Below, one piece after another: positions 1 to 6,308 of a stretch of DNA of 6,308 bases. A program made the translations under genes and the position numbers. Source of the DNA: Cyclobacteriaceae bacterium (GTDB lineage Bacteria > Bacteroidota > Bacteroidia > Cytophagales > Cyclobacteriaceae); the NCBI GenBank assembly GCA_026994125.1, contig JALWRJ010000233.1, positions 1-6,308 on the forward strand, given 5' to 3'. A model generated the notes under the pieces. The model was not told the DNA's origin, did not search any database, and saw only the letters and a program-made list of their open reading frames with translations. Position 1 is the first letter of the stretch; each line of letters starts with the position of its first letter.

Positions 1-399
1 CTCCATTTTCATAGCTTCGAGTATCAGCAGTTTATCGCCTTTGGCTACGTTTTGGCCGGCTTCAACAGCCACCTCTAAAATAAGGCCGGGCATGGGAGCC
101 TTTAAATCTTCGGCCTTGCTTTCGAGTAAGGTATCCATTCCCAGGTTTTCGAGCAGCGCATCCATTTCGTCTTTAAGCGCCACCTGGTACAAGGTGTTAT
201 TTATTTTAAGTTGCACCAATTTTGCTTCCTTATCTATGTGTACAAGCTCTACCAGGTAAGAATTGCTACCTGCCAACACATGGTAGGTAGTAGCCGAAAC
301 TGCTGCCACCTCCATAGCAAAGGGCTTAGCATCCAGTTTTATTTTCTGTTCGTCTAGTTCAACCTCATACACCGCTTCTTTAATAATTGCCTTTACCAT
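1..399 (-). CDS. Biotin carboxyl carrier protein of an acyl-CoA carboxylase (partial, C-terminus missing)
   Basis: This protein carries biotin, shuttling carboxyl groups between the biotin carboxylase and carboxyltransferase parts of an acetyl-CoA or propionyl-CoA carboxylase in the cytoplasm. I translated the minus strand from the ATG at 399-397; the frame stays open to the left edge, giving 133 residues. The start reads MVKAIIKEAVYEVELDEQ. Residues 1-95 form a beta-rich N-terminal region. The biotinyl domain begins at the APMPG motif (101-105) and reaches the hallmark AMKME (129-133), where K131 (bases 7-9) is the biotin-accepting lysine. About 30 more residues are expected beyond the edge, since Bacteroidota members of this type are roughly 160 residues long. 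The carboxylase and carboxyltransferase genes may lie downstream, outside the window. The family is clear; which acyl-CoA is used is not. A lipoyl carrier is less likely because the motif is AMKM rather than the usual lipoyl DKA type. Confidence 0.92.
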   Translation of the reverse strand, partial: MVKAIIKEAVYEVELDEQKIKLDAKPFAMEVAAVSATTYHVLAGSNSYLVELVHIDKEAKLVQLKINNTLYQVALKDEMDALLENLGMDTLLESKAEDLKAPMPGLILEVAVEAGQNVAKGDKLLILEAMKME

Positions 400-414
400 A
401 CCTATAATTTTTGC

Positions 415-447
415 CAAATATAGTAATTTCGGCATGCATAGAATAAA
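415..447 (-). promoter_or_regulatory. Candidate Bacteroidota-type promoter for the biotin carrier gene
   Basis: Read on the minus strand, 422-415 is TATATTTG, a full match to the Bacteroidota -7 element TAnnTTTG. The best upstream partner is TTTA at 447-444, one base off the -33 element TTTG, with 21 bases between. Transcription would start around position 408, leaving a leader of roughly ten bases before the ATG at 399. The -7 box is good, the -33 box is imperfect, and AT-rich DNA can produce such matches by chance. Confidence 0.42.
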
Positions 448-452
448 TAGAT

Positions 453-483
453 TTTGTATTTTACACACTAGAAAATAACTTAG
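453..483 (+). promoter_or_regulatory. Candidate promoter for the ABC exporter operon
   Basis: TTTG at 453-456 is followed after 19 bases by TAACTTAG at 476-483, which matches TAnnTTTG at every defined base except one. Transcription would start near 490, giving a leader of about 65 bases before the GTG at 554. Two other -7-like sequences lie closer to the gene, AATATTTG at 511-518 and TAGTTTAG at 519-526, each with one mismatch but no TTTG at the proper distance. The 453-483 pair is the best candidate, not a proven site. Confidence 0.35.
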
Positions 484-553
484 AGCTACCATACTAAGCG
501 TAAAAAGTTAAATATTTGTAGTTTAGCAACAGTAAAATAAACCTACCTGCAAC

Positions 554-3500
554 GTGAGTGAAGAGATATTAAAGGCGTTAACCCAATTATTTGCCATTTT
601 TTCGAAACAAGATGGCGGTGTTAAAGAAGAAGAACGGGAATATGTTATTCGATTTTTTAACCAGGAACTAGACCAGGATTCGATTAAAGAATACCTGGAG
701 CTTTATGATAAGTTGGTTGATTACGGAGGTGAGAAAAAGGAAAAGCAGCGCACCTCTATGAAAGATTCGGTACGAATACTGGGGCTGTGCCGAAAGATTA
801 ACAAAACACTTACCCAAAGACAAAAAATTGTTGTTCTTATCAAAATTATGGAATTGGTAATGGCCGATGAGGAAATTACCGAAACCGAAATACAAATACT
901 GGATACCGTTGCCGAAGTATTTAATTTTGACAAAGACGAGTACGAAATAATAAGGCAGTTTGTTTTTTACGGCACGGTAGCCGGAGAAGCAGATTTTAAC
1001 GACCCTGCCATTTTGCAGGTAGTTAAAGAAACCCCTACCGAACAAGACGAAAACCACCGTTTTTTACATGGTAATTTAGATGGCCGCCTTATCTTCTTAA
1101 AAATTAAGAGTGTAGATATGTACTTTGTAAAGTACGTAGGCCACGATGAACTGAACCTGAATGGGTTTATTATGAATAACAACGGTGCCTATATTTTTTC
1201 GCACGGCAGCACCGTAAAAATGCCTTCGGGCGATGCCCTGTATTACAGCGATATTATTACCAATTTTAACCCCGATTTTAAAGCTACCGAACTTTCGTTT
1301 ATAGCCGACCACGTAGAGTTTCGGTTTCCGAATGGGGCTATTGGATTGCACGATATTAATATACATGAAGGCCCGGGCAGGCTAATTGGCATTATGGGGG
1401 CTTCGGGAGCCGGCAAAACCACCCTGCTAAATGTGCTGGCCGGATTAGAAACACCCACCAAAGGCAGCATAAAAATTAACGGAATAGACACTGCCAAGCA
1501 AAAAAACGAAATTCAAGGGGTAATTGGCTATGTATCGCAAGACGACCTGCTTATTGAAGAACTTACCGTGTATGAAAACCTGTATTATAATGCCAAGCTT
1601 TGCTTTGATAAACTGAGCGAAGAAGAATTGCATAACCGGGTAATTGACGTACTAAAAAGCCTGGGGCTGGATCAACGCAAAGACCTGCGCGTGGGCAATG
1701 TGCTTGAAAAAACCATTAGTGGTGGCCAGCGCAAACGGCTAAACATTGCCCTGGAACTTATTCGCGAACCAGCCCTATTGTTTGTGGATGAACCCACCTC
1801 GGGGCTTTCGAGCCGCGATTCGGAAAATGTAATTGACCTGTTAAAGGAACTTTCGATTAAAGGCAAACTTATTTTTGTGGTTATTCACCAGCCTTCGTCC
1901 GATATCTATAAAATGTTCGACAAAATGTACATTATGGATACCGGTGGCTACCCGGTGTATTATGGCAACCCCGTAGAGGGCGTTACCTACTTTAAAGAAG
2001 TAACCCACCAGGTAGATAGAATTAAAGGCCAGTGTACCAATTGCGGCAATGTAAACCCCGAACAAATATTTAATATAATTGAAGCCCAGGTGGTAGATGA
2101 ATATGGGCAACTGACCGCTAAACGTAAAGTAACCCCCGAGCAATGGAACGAGCATTTTGAAGAACGCTTTGAAATACCCGAGGTAAAAGAGGTAACTACC
2201 CCACCCCCCAACCTACTGCAAATACCCAATAAAATTAAACAGGCCATTATTTTTACCACTCGCGATGTAAAATCAAAAATTGGCAATACCCAATACCTGG
2301 CCATCAACCTTTTGGAGGCTCCTTTACTCGCGTTTATTTTGGCCTTTATTATTAAATACACCAACACCCCGGCCGAAGATGGCTACAGCTATTTGTTTAA
2401 TGACAACCTGCCTGTATTTATTTTAATGAGCATTATTGTGGCACTATTTATGGGCCTATCGGTAAGTGCCGAAGAAATAATTAAAGACCGGAAAATACTT
2501 CGTAGAGAATCGTTTTTAAACCTAAATCGCAACAGCTACCTGATGTCGAAGATGGTTATTTTGCTGGTAATGTCGGCTGTGCAAACCTTATCGTTTGTAG
2601 TAGTGGGCAATTTAATTTTAGAAATTTACGGCCTTACTTTAAACATGTGGCTAATTTTATTTAGCATCTCATTTTTTGCCAATATGGTGGGGCTTAATGT
2701 GTCATCGGCCTTTAATTCGGCTGTTACGGTGTACATCCTTATCCCCATTATTTTAATACCCCAAATGATATTATCGGGTTTAATGTTTGAGTTTGACAAA
2801 CTAAACGACACCCTAAGCTCGAAAGAAAAAGTGCCTTTGGTAGCTGATATTATGGCTTCGCGCTGGGCTTTTGAAGCTATGGCCGTGGATATGGCTAAAA
2901 ACAACTTGTATGAGAATGTGTTTTTTGACCTGGACAAGTATGCTTCGCAAGCCAATTTTGTAACCGCCTATGCTGTACCTATTGCCAATGGCCTGCTTAA
3001 CGATATGGAAGGCAAAGACGTAATGGATGAAATTAAAAAAGACAAACTTTTACTAGTACACAATATAATTAAAGACCAGAAACCAATAAAAGGATATAAC
3101 CCCGAACAACTCGATAGCCTTAGCCGCTGGGAGAACTTTGGTAAAAACACCATTGAGGAGCTTAGAACCTATTTTAAAGCCTTAGAAGACGCCAACTACT
3201 ATAGGTATAACAAAGTAACTCAAGCCAAAGAAAAGCTCATTAAGCACCTCAACGAACAAGAAGATTACGATATTAATGAATATAAATCTAAGTATTTTAA
3301 CCAATCGTTAAATGATTTGGTAAGGCGAGTAAACGTAGAAGACCGCACCATAATTTACAAGCACAGGCTGGTGCAGCGCATAGACCCGATTTTTAACGAA
3401 ACCTACCATACAGCTAATATGTTAGATTATCGCACGCATTTTTATGCACCATCAAAACCATTTTTAGGAAAAACCTTTGATACCTATTGGTTTAACATAT

Positions 3501-3607
3501 TGGTTATATGGTTTATGTCAATTGGATTGTATATTGCACTTTATTATGAATGGTTAGCGAAACTAATTAATGCCTTAGGTAAGGTGCAGATAAAAAAAAG
3601 TAAGTAA
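554..3607 (+). CDS. TerB-like/ABC/ABCG-type membrane exporter fusion protein
   Basis: This is an inner-membrane transporter half whose ATPase precedes its membrane domain, as in the ABCG family; it probably works as a dimer and its substrate is unknown. Residues 1-140 resemble a TerB-like acidic helical domain. Residues 169-240 form a beta-rich region I do not recognise. The ATPase spans about 250-480: Walker A GASGAGKT (282-289, K288), Q-loop Q329, signature SGGQ (389-392), Walker B ending D412-E413, H-loop H445. A linker follows with a CxxC pair (C494, C497). Predicted membrane helices lie at about 582-600, 620-640, 667-690, 698-716, 724-745 and 979-998; the stretch 746-978 between the last two is probably extracytoplasmic. 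All catalytic residues are present, so it should be active. The start is GTG at 554: an in-frame stop lies at 533-535 and the next ATG would delete 68 residues of the TerB-like domain. It is probably the first gene of an operon with the two genes downstream. Confidence 0.9.
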   Translation: MSEEILKALTQLFAIFSKQDGGVKEEEREYVIRFFNQELDQDSIKEYLELYDKLVDYGGEKKEKQRTSMKDSVRILGLCRKINKTLTQRQKIVVLIKIMELVMADEEITETEIQILDTVAEVFNFDKDEYEIIRQFVFYGTVAGEADFNDPAILQVVKETPTEQDENHRFLHGNLDGRLIFLKIKSVDMYFVKYVGHDELNLNGFIMNNNGAYIFSHGSTVKMPSGDALYYSDIITNFNPDFKATELSFIADHVEFRFPNGAIGLHDINIHEGPGRLIGIMGASGAGKTTLLNVLAGLETPTKGSIKINGIDTAKQKNEIQGVIGYVSQDDLLIEELTVYENLYYNAKLCFDKLSEEELHNRVIDVLKSLGLDQRKDLRVGNVLEKTISGGQRKRLNIALELIREPALLFVDEPTSGLSSRDSENVIDLLKELSIKGKLIFVVIHQPSSDIYKMFDKMYIMDTGGYPVYYGNPVEGVTYFKEVTHQVDRIKGQCTNCGNVNPEQIFNIIEAQVVDEYGQLTAKRKVTPEQWNEHFEERFEIPEVKEVTTPPPNLLQIPNKIKQAIIFTTRDVKSKIGNTQYLAINLLEAPLLAFILAFIIKYTNTPAEDGYSYLFNDNLPVFILMSIIVALFMGLSVSAEEIIKDRKILRRESFLNLNRNSYLMSKMVILLVMSAVQTLSFVVVGNLILEIYGLTLNMWLILFSISFFANMVGLNVSSAFNSAVTVYILIPIILIPQMILSGLMFEFDKLNDTLSSKEKVPLVADIMASRWAFEAMAVDMAKNNLYENVFFDLDKYASQANFVTAYAVPIANGLLNDMEGKDVMDEIKKDKLLLVHNIIKDQKPIKGYNPEQLDSLSRWENFGKNTIEELRTYFKALEDANYYRYNKVTQAKEKLIKHLNEQEDYDINEYKSKYFNQSLNDLVRRVNVEDRTIIYKHRLVQRIDPIFNETYHTANMLDYRTHFYAPSKPFLGKTFDTYWFNILVIWFMSIGLYIALYYEWLAKLINALGKVQIKKSK

Positions 3608-3625
3608 TTTTGGAAAATCATTGTA

Positions 3626-3645
3626 GCACAAGTTGTAAATTGTGC
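3626..3645 (+). repeat. Small inverted repeat between the exporter and lipoprotein genes
   Basis: GCACAA at 3626-3631 is the reverse complement of TTGTGC at 3640-3645, with an eight-base loop. No run of T follows, so it is not a normal intrinsic terminator. It sits in the 58-base gap inside the presumed operon and could be an RNA-processing or stability hairpin, a weak operator, or chance. The rest of the gap is AT-rich, with no convincing promoter or Shine-Dalgarno sequence. Confidence 0.35.
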
Positions 3646-3665
3646 CTTGAAATAAATATAAACAG

Positions 3666-4571
3666 ATGAAAAACTATCTTCCTTTCTTGTTACTAACAGC
3701 AGTATTTTCGTTAGTTTCTTGTGGTTCGGATAAAAAAGAAGAGGCCGATGCCTTTATGTCGGAGCTGGACGATGGCTTGGAAACCCCAGCCATTTCTGAA
3801 GAAACCATTAACGATATTTTAATGCAAATTCCGGCTCCTTTAGAAATTTCGATGCTTATGCGTGAGTCGGGTTCGGATTACGACCGCACAATTTTAAGCA
3901 ACCCCGACAAGGTAGCTAATTATAATACCCAATTTAAACAAGCCATTAACCTGGGTATATATGGTACCGACTTAATTTATACCAACATTTTCGGTAAAAA
4001 CCAGGAAGGACTGGCCTATATGAAGTCGGTTAAAAAACTTGCCGATGAACTAAACATTGGGCAGTTTTTTAATTTAAGGCTTATTGGCCGGTTGGCTACT
4101 AATAACGACAACCTGGATTCGATAATGCTTATTACCACTCAGAATTTTAATGAGATTAACCGCTACCTGCAAGAAAAAAAACGAGCCAATTTAAGCATAT
4201 TGTTTTTGGTGGGCGGCTGGATGGAGGCCGTACATATTAACTGTAAAATGGCTATCGAAAACCCCGAAGTACCAGCTTTGGCCGAACGCATTGGGGAACA
4301 AAAAATTATTTTGGAGAACATTTTGCTTTTAATGAGTTTTTATGCCGAAACAAGCCCCGAAATAAAAGACTTGCATACTGACATGCTGAAATTAAAAGAA
4401 GCATACGACAAAATTGAAATTACGTACACCTATGCCGAACCTACTACCCAAGTGGTAGATGGCGTGCTTATGATTGTAGATAACAGTAAAAGTACGGTGC
4501 ATATTACACAGGACAACGTAAAAGAAATAGACCAGATTATTGAAGATATTAGAAAAAAACTAACTTTATAA
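3666..4571 (+). CDS. Envelope lipoprotein of unknown function
   Basis: The protein starts with a lipoprotein signal: MKN, a hydrophobic stretch (residues 4-17) and the lipobox LVSC, with C19 the predicted lipidated residue. Cleavage would give a mature protein of about 283 residues anchored in the envelope. The tail after C19 is GSDKKEEAD; charged residues at this place can act as a surface-export signal in Bacteroidota, so surface display is possible but unproven. The remainder looks mostly helical, with a distinctive GGWMEAVHI stretch at 183-191 and a nearby lone cysteine. I do not recognise a named domain or any catalytic motif. The ATG at 3666 is chosen because the signal peptide begins right there. 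The gene lies 58 bases after the exporter and 13 bases before the next gene, which suggests co-transcription and perhaps an accessory role for the transporter; that role is inference. Confidence 0.85.
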   Translation: MKNYLPFLLLTAVFSLVSCGSDKKEEADAFMSELDDGLETPAISEETINDILMQIPAPLEISMLMRESGSDYDRTILSNPDKVANYNTQFKQAINLGIYGTDLIYTNIFGKNQEGLAYMKSVKKLADELNIGQFFNLRLIGRLATNNDNLDSIMLITTQNFNEINRYLQEKKRANLSILFLVGGWMEAVHINCKMAIENPEVPALAERIGEQKIILENILLLMSFYAETSPEIKDLHTDMLKLKEAYDKIEITYTYAEPTTQVVDGVLMIVDNSKSTVHITQDNVKEIDQIIEDIRKKLTL

Positions 4572-4584
4572 TTTTACATTGCGC

Positions 4585-5013
4585 ATGAAAATTTTAACAT
4601 ATATCATCCTTGTTGTAGCATTTGTTTTTGGGGGCCAAACTGCTCAAGCACAATGTACGCCAACTGAAAGTGTTAAAACCTGCATTCCTAAATTAGCAGG
4701 AGGCTTTCATTTTTTAAAAAGCTACGAAATAAATGGCCGCGGAGGCCGTCTGGATAAGGTAGAATATAGCTACCCTTTTGCCAAAGGCACCCAATATATG
4801 GTTAACCTTTGTTCGGCCGATGGCGAACATAAAGGCTTGGTGGTAACTTTGTACGATGCCGCCCGAAAGCAACTAGCCACCAGTGTAGTAAACGGACAGC
4901 AGTATTCGGCTATTGTATTTAATTGCCAGGCAACAGGCATTTATTACATTACCTATACGTTTGATAACTCTACCTCGTACTGTGGAGGGAGCGCCTTAGG
5001 GTTTAAGCGGTAA
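4585..5013 (+). CDS. Small secreted cysteine-containing beta-rich protein, function unknown
   Basis: The protein has 142 residues, with a type I signal peptide: MKI, a hydrophobic core (4-17), then Q-T-A-Q-A, with predicted cleavage after A22. The mature part, about 120 residues, looks beta-rich and has five cysteines (24, 33, 76, 114, 133), which suggests disulfides in the periplasm or outside the cell, with one cysteine left over. Its later half, including a VTLYD stretch and a C-x3-G-I-Y-Y motif near 114-121, loosely recalls the pre-peptidase C-terminal (PPC) beta-sandwich; this likeness is by eye only. I prefer the ATG at 4585 over the in-frame TTG at 4579, since ATG gives a normal signal peptide and TTG starts are rare. 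It lies 13 bases after the lipoprotein gene and ahead of a terminator, so it is probably the last gene of the operon. It could be a partner or cargo of that system. Confidence 0.82.
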   Translation: MKILTYIILVVAFVFGGQTAQAQCTPTESVKTCIPKLAGGFHFLKSYEINGRGGRLDKVEYSYPFAKGTQYMVNLCSADGEHKGLVVTLYDAARKQLATSVVNGQQYSAIVFNCQATGIYYITYTFDNSTSYCGGSALGFKR

Positions 5014-5032
5014 ATACATTCTTTATAAATAT

Positions 5033-5070
5033 AAAAAAAGAGGCTACCTTATCCGCGTAGCTTTTTTTTT
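5033..5070. terminator. Bidirectional intrinsic terminator between convergent genes
   Basis: GCTAC at 5043-5047 pairs with GTAGC at 5057-5061 around a nine-base loop. The stem extends outward through G-U and A-U pairs into an A run (5033-5039) that pairs with a run of nine T (5062-5070). On the plus strand the T run follows the hairpin, ending the exporter operon; on the minus strand the A run reads as T, so the same structure can end the DUF5686 gene. The rest of the 115-base spacer (5014-5128) shows nothing else I can support. Confidence 0.85.
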
Positions 5071-5128
5071 AATAATATAAACGATTTTGAACCCGTTTTA
5101 TGCATCATTCTGAAAACAGAGTATTGCA

Positions 5129-6308
5129 CTAAAACGAAAAACCACCATTTTCCGAATCAACAGTAATGGCTGTACCCAAGCCTATTTTTACGCTAAAACC
5201 TTGATAGGTTCCATCAATAAAAGAGGCGGTAGTTTCAATTCGAAATAATCTAAATAAATTATCCAACCCATAACCTACTTCGATATAATTTCCTAAAGCC
5301 GGTGTTGTAAGGTAACTTAAGTAGGCCAGTTCTTTAACTCCTGTAAGCCGCACAATTGGCAATTGGGTAATCAAGAATTTACGAAACTGATACATTACTT
5401 GTGCCGAAGCGTATTTATCTGATGTACTATATGTGTAGTAAGGGAGTAACCTGAAACTTCCTACCGGGTCATTCATTAAAAAGGGACTTTCGTTGCCTTT
5501 AAAATGTTTAAAATCAATAAAATTAGTAGGAGCTTTAGCTAAAAATGCACCCGCATGGGCATTAAAATAAAACACCCCTCTTATACCCGGAACATACGTT
5601 TGATTATATTCAATTTCGAACCAGGAAAAATCGGAACCTGAAAAATCTCCCAGGGGAATACCCCCTTTATAGTGCAAGCTAAAACTGGCTGTTCCCGGGT
5701 TTGCTACCTGCTTCGTTTGGTTGTGAATTTTATATGCAAGCCATGGTTTTAACGTAACACTTCCTGCAAGCAAAGCCGCTTTTTGTTCAACAAAATCGGT
5801 AGTGGGCACTTCAATGTTCTCTGGTGCATTGGGGGTATAGTTTTCTGTTTTTTTAGACCATGTATAATCTGTGTTATTAAATAAGGGCGTTCGCTGCTCC
5901 AAACTAAAACCTAACGCATACGAAAGTTTATCTGTAACATACCCTTTATAATTTGTAGAAACATACTTGCTCTGGTATAATTTCATGTAATTGCCCTTCC
6001 AAAACAAAGAGGTAATTGTATTAACTAATGGGGCAATAGGATTGGTACTATTTAATTGCTTGTAAAACACCCCTCCATTTAGCCTGATACTACTGCGTTT
6101 GTATATGGGGCCAAACCTATATTCGGAATGAACTCTTAAATAAAACCTGTTGCTGCTAAATCCATATTTGGCCTCGGGCCAAACAAAAAGTTTGTTTTTA
6201 CTTTTGTAGGTATGCGCATACTTAAATTTTATACCCACATTAAAGCCCTCTACGGTATTAAAGTTAATTCGAGTAAAAGGAGAATAATACGTTAGCCTAT
6301 CGTTATCG
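5129..6308 (-). CDS. DUF5686-family outer-membrane protein (partial, N-terminus missing)
   Basis: This is the C-terminal part of a large Bacteroidota outer-membrane protein; DUF5686 members usually exceed 800 residues, with a signal peptide and an N-terminal carboxypeptidase-regulatory-like domain before a barrel region. Their function is poorly known. The frame stays open through the right edge, giving 392 residues here; the GTG at 6238-6236 is internal, because upstream codons continue in frame and encode the family-like stretch FNTVEGFNVG. Family-like features include DFKHFKGNE, the block GSFRLLPYYTYST, a KELAYLSYL stretch and YIEVGYGLDNLFRLFR. Alternating polar and hydrophobic residues and a C-terminal phenylalanine (GGFSF) fit a beta-barrel. 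The stop is TAG at 5131-5129. It converges on the exporter operon and shares its terminator, so joint regulation is unlikely. Family assignment is from remembered patterns, not a search. Confidence 0.82.
   Translation of the reverse strand, partial: DNDRLTYYSPFTRINFNTVEGFNVGIKFKYAHTYKSKNKLFVWPEAKYGFSSNRFYLRVHSEYRFGPIYKRSSIRLNGGVFYKQLNSTNPIAPLVNTITSLFWKGNYMKLYQSKYVSTNYKGYVTDKLSYALGFSLEQRTPLFNNTDYTWSKKTENYTPNAPENIEVPTTDFVEQKAALLAGSVTLKPWLAYKIHNQTKQVANPGTASFSLHYKGGIPLGDFSGSDFSWFEIEYNQTYVPGIRGVFYFNAHAGAFLAKAPTNFIDFKHFKGNESPFLMNDPVGSFRLLPYYTYSTSDKYASAQVMYQFRKFLITQLPIVRLTGVKELAYLSYLTTPALGNYIEVGYGLDNLFRLFRIETTASFIDGTYQGFSVKIGLGTAITVDSENGGFSF

Noticed and set aside
41..259. Plus-strand 72-residue open frame
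   Set aside because: It lies antisense to the biotin carrier gene, has a low-complexity serine-rich translation and no family likeness; the minus-strand reading has the clear biotinyl motifs.
1397..1423. Exporter as a drug- or heme-specific ABC transporter
   Set aside because: The ATPase motifs show only that it hydrolyses ATP; nothing in the sequence identifies a substrate.
668..3153. Several minus-strand open frames of 61-129 residues under the exporter gene
   Set aside because: All are antisense to an intact 1017-residue gene with full catalytic motifs, show no recognisable domains, and overlap one another in different frames.
4579..4584. TTG start two codons upstream of the small secreted protein
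   Set aside because: The ATG at 4585 gives a standard signal peptide; the TTG adds only two residues and is a rare start.
6236..6238. GTG as the start of the DUF5686 gene
   Set aside because: The frame continues open to the right edge with family-like sequence, so the GTG is an internal valine codon and the gene is partial.
1..6308. tRNA, rRNA, CRISPR, insertion-sequence or prophage signals
   Set aside because: No cloverleaf, repeat-spacer pattern, transposase motif or long terminal inverted repeat was seen on either strand.

Overview
The window looks like chromosomal DNA from a member of the Bacteroidota. The evidence is a DUF5686-type outer-membrane barrel gene (a family essentially confined to that phylum), matches to the Bacteroidota promoter form (TTTG, about 19-21 bases, then TAnnTTTG), AT-rich leaders without Shine-Dalgarno sequences, and a lipoprotein with a charged tail after its lipid-anchor cysteine. 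The genus cannot be told from the sequence alone.

Layout. Positions 1-399 (minus strand) hold most of a biotin carboxyl carrier protein, cut by the left edge just after its biotin-accepting lysine. A 154-base divergent spacer (400-553) carries candidate promoters for both directions. On the plus strand a three-gene cluster follows: a 1017-residue ABC exporter with an N-terminal TerB-like domain and an ABCG-like ATPase-then-membrane order (554-3607), a 301-residue lipoprotein (3666-4571) and a 142-residue secreted cysteine-containing protein (4585-5013). The gaps are 58 and 13 bases, and the cluster ends at a hairpin with flanking A and T tracts (5033-5070). On the opposite strand the C-terminal part of a DUF5686 outer-membrane protein (5129 to the right edge) converges on the same terminator.

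How the genes may work together. The plus-strand cluster reads as one operon making an inner-membrane ATP-driven transporter, an envelope lipoprotein and a secreted or periplasmic protein. The shared direction, short gaps and single terminator support co-transcription. A shared envelope or export role is inference; no substrate can be read from the sequence. The two flanking genes (acyl-CoA carboxylase subunit, outer-membrane barrel) are partial and probably belong to separate transcription units. I see no RNA genes, CRISPR arrays, insertion sequences or phage genes.
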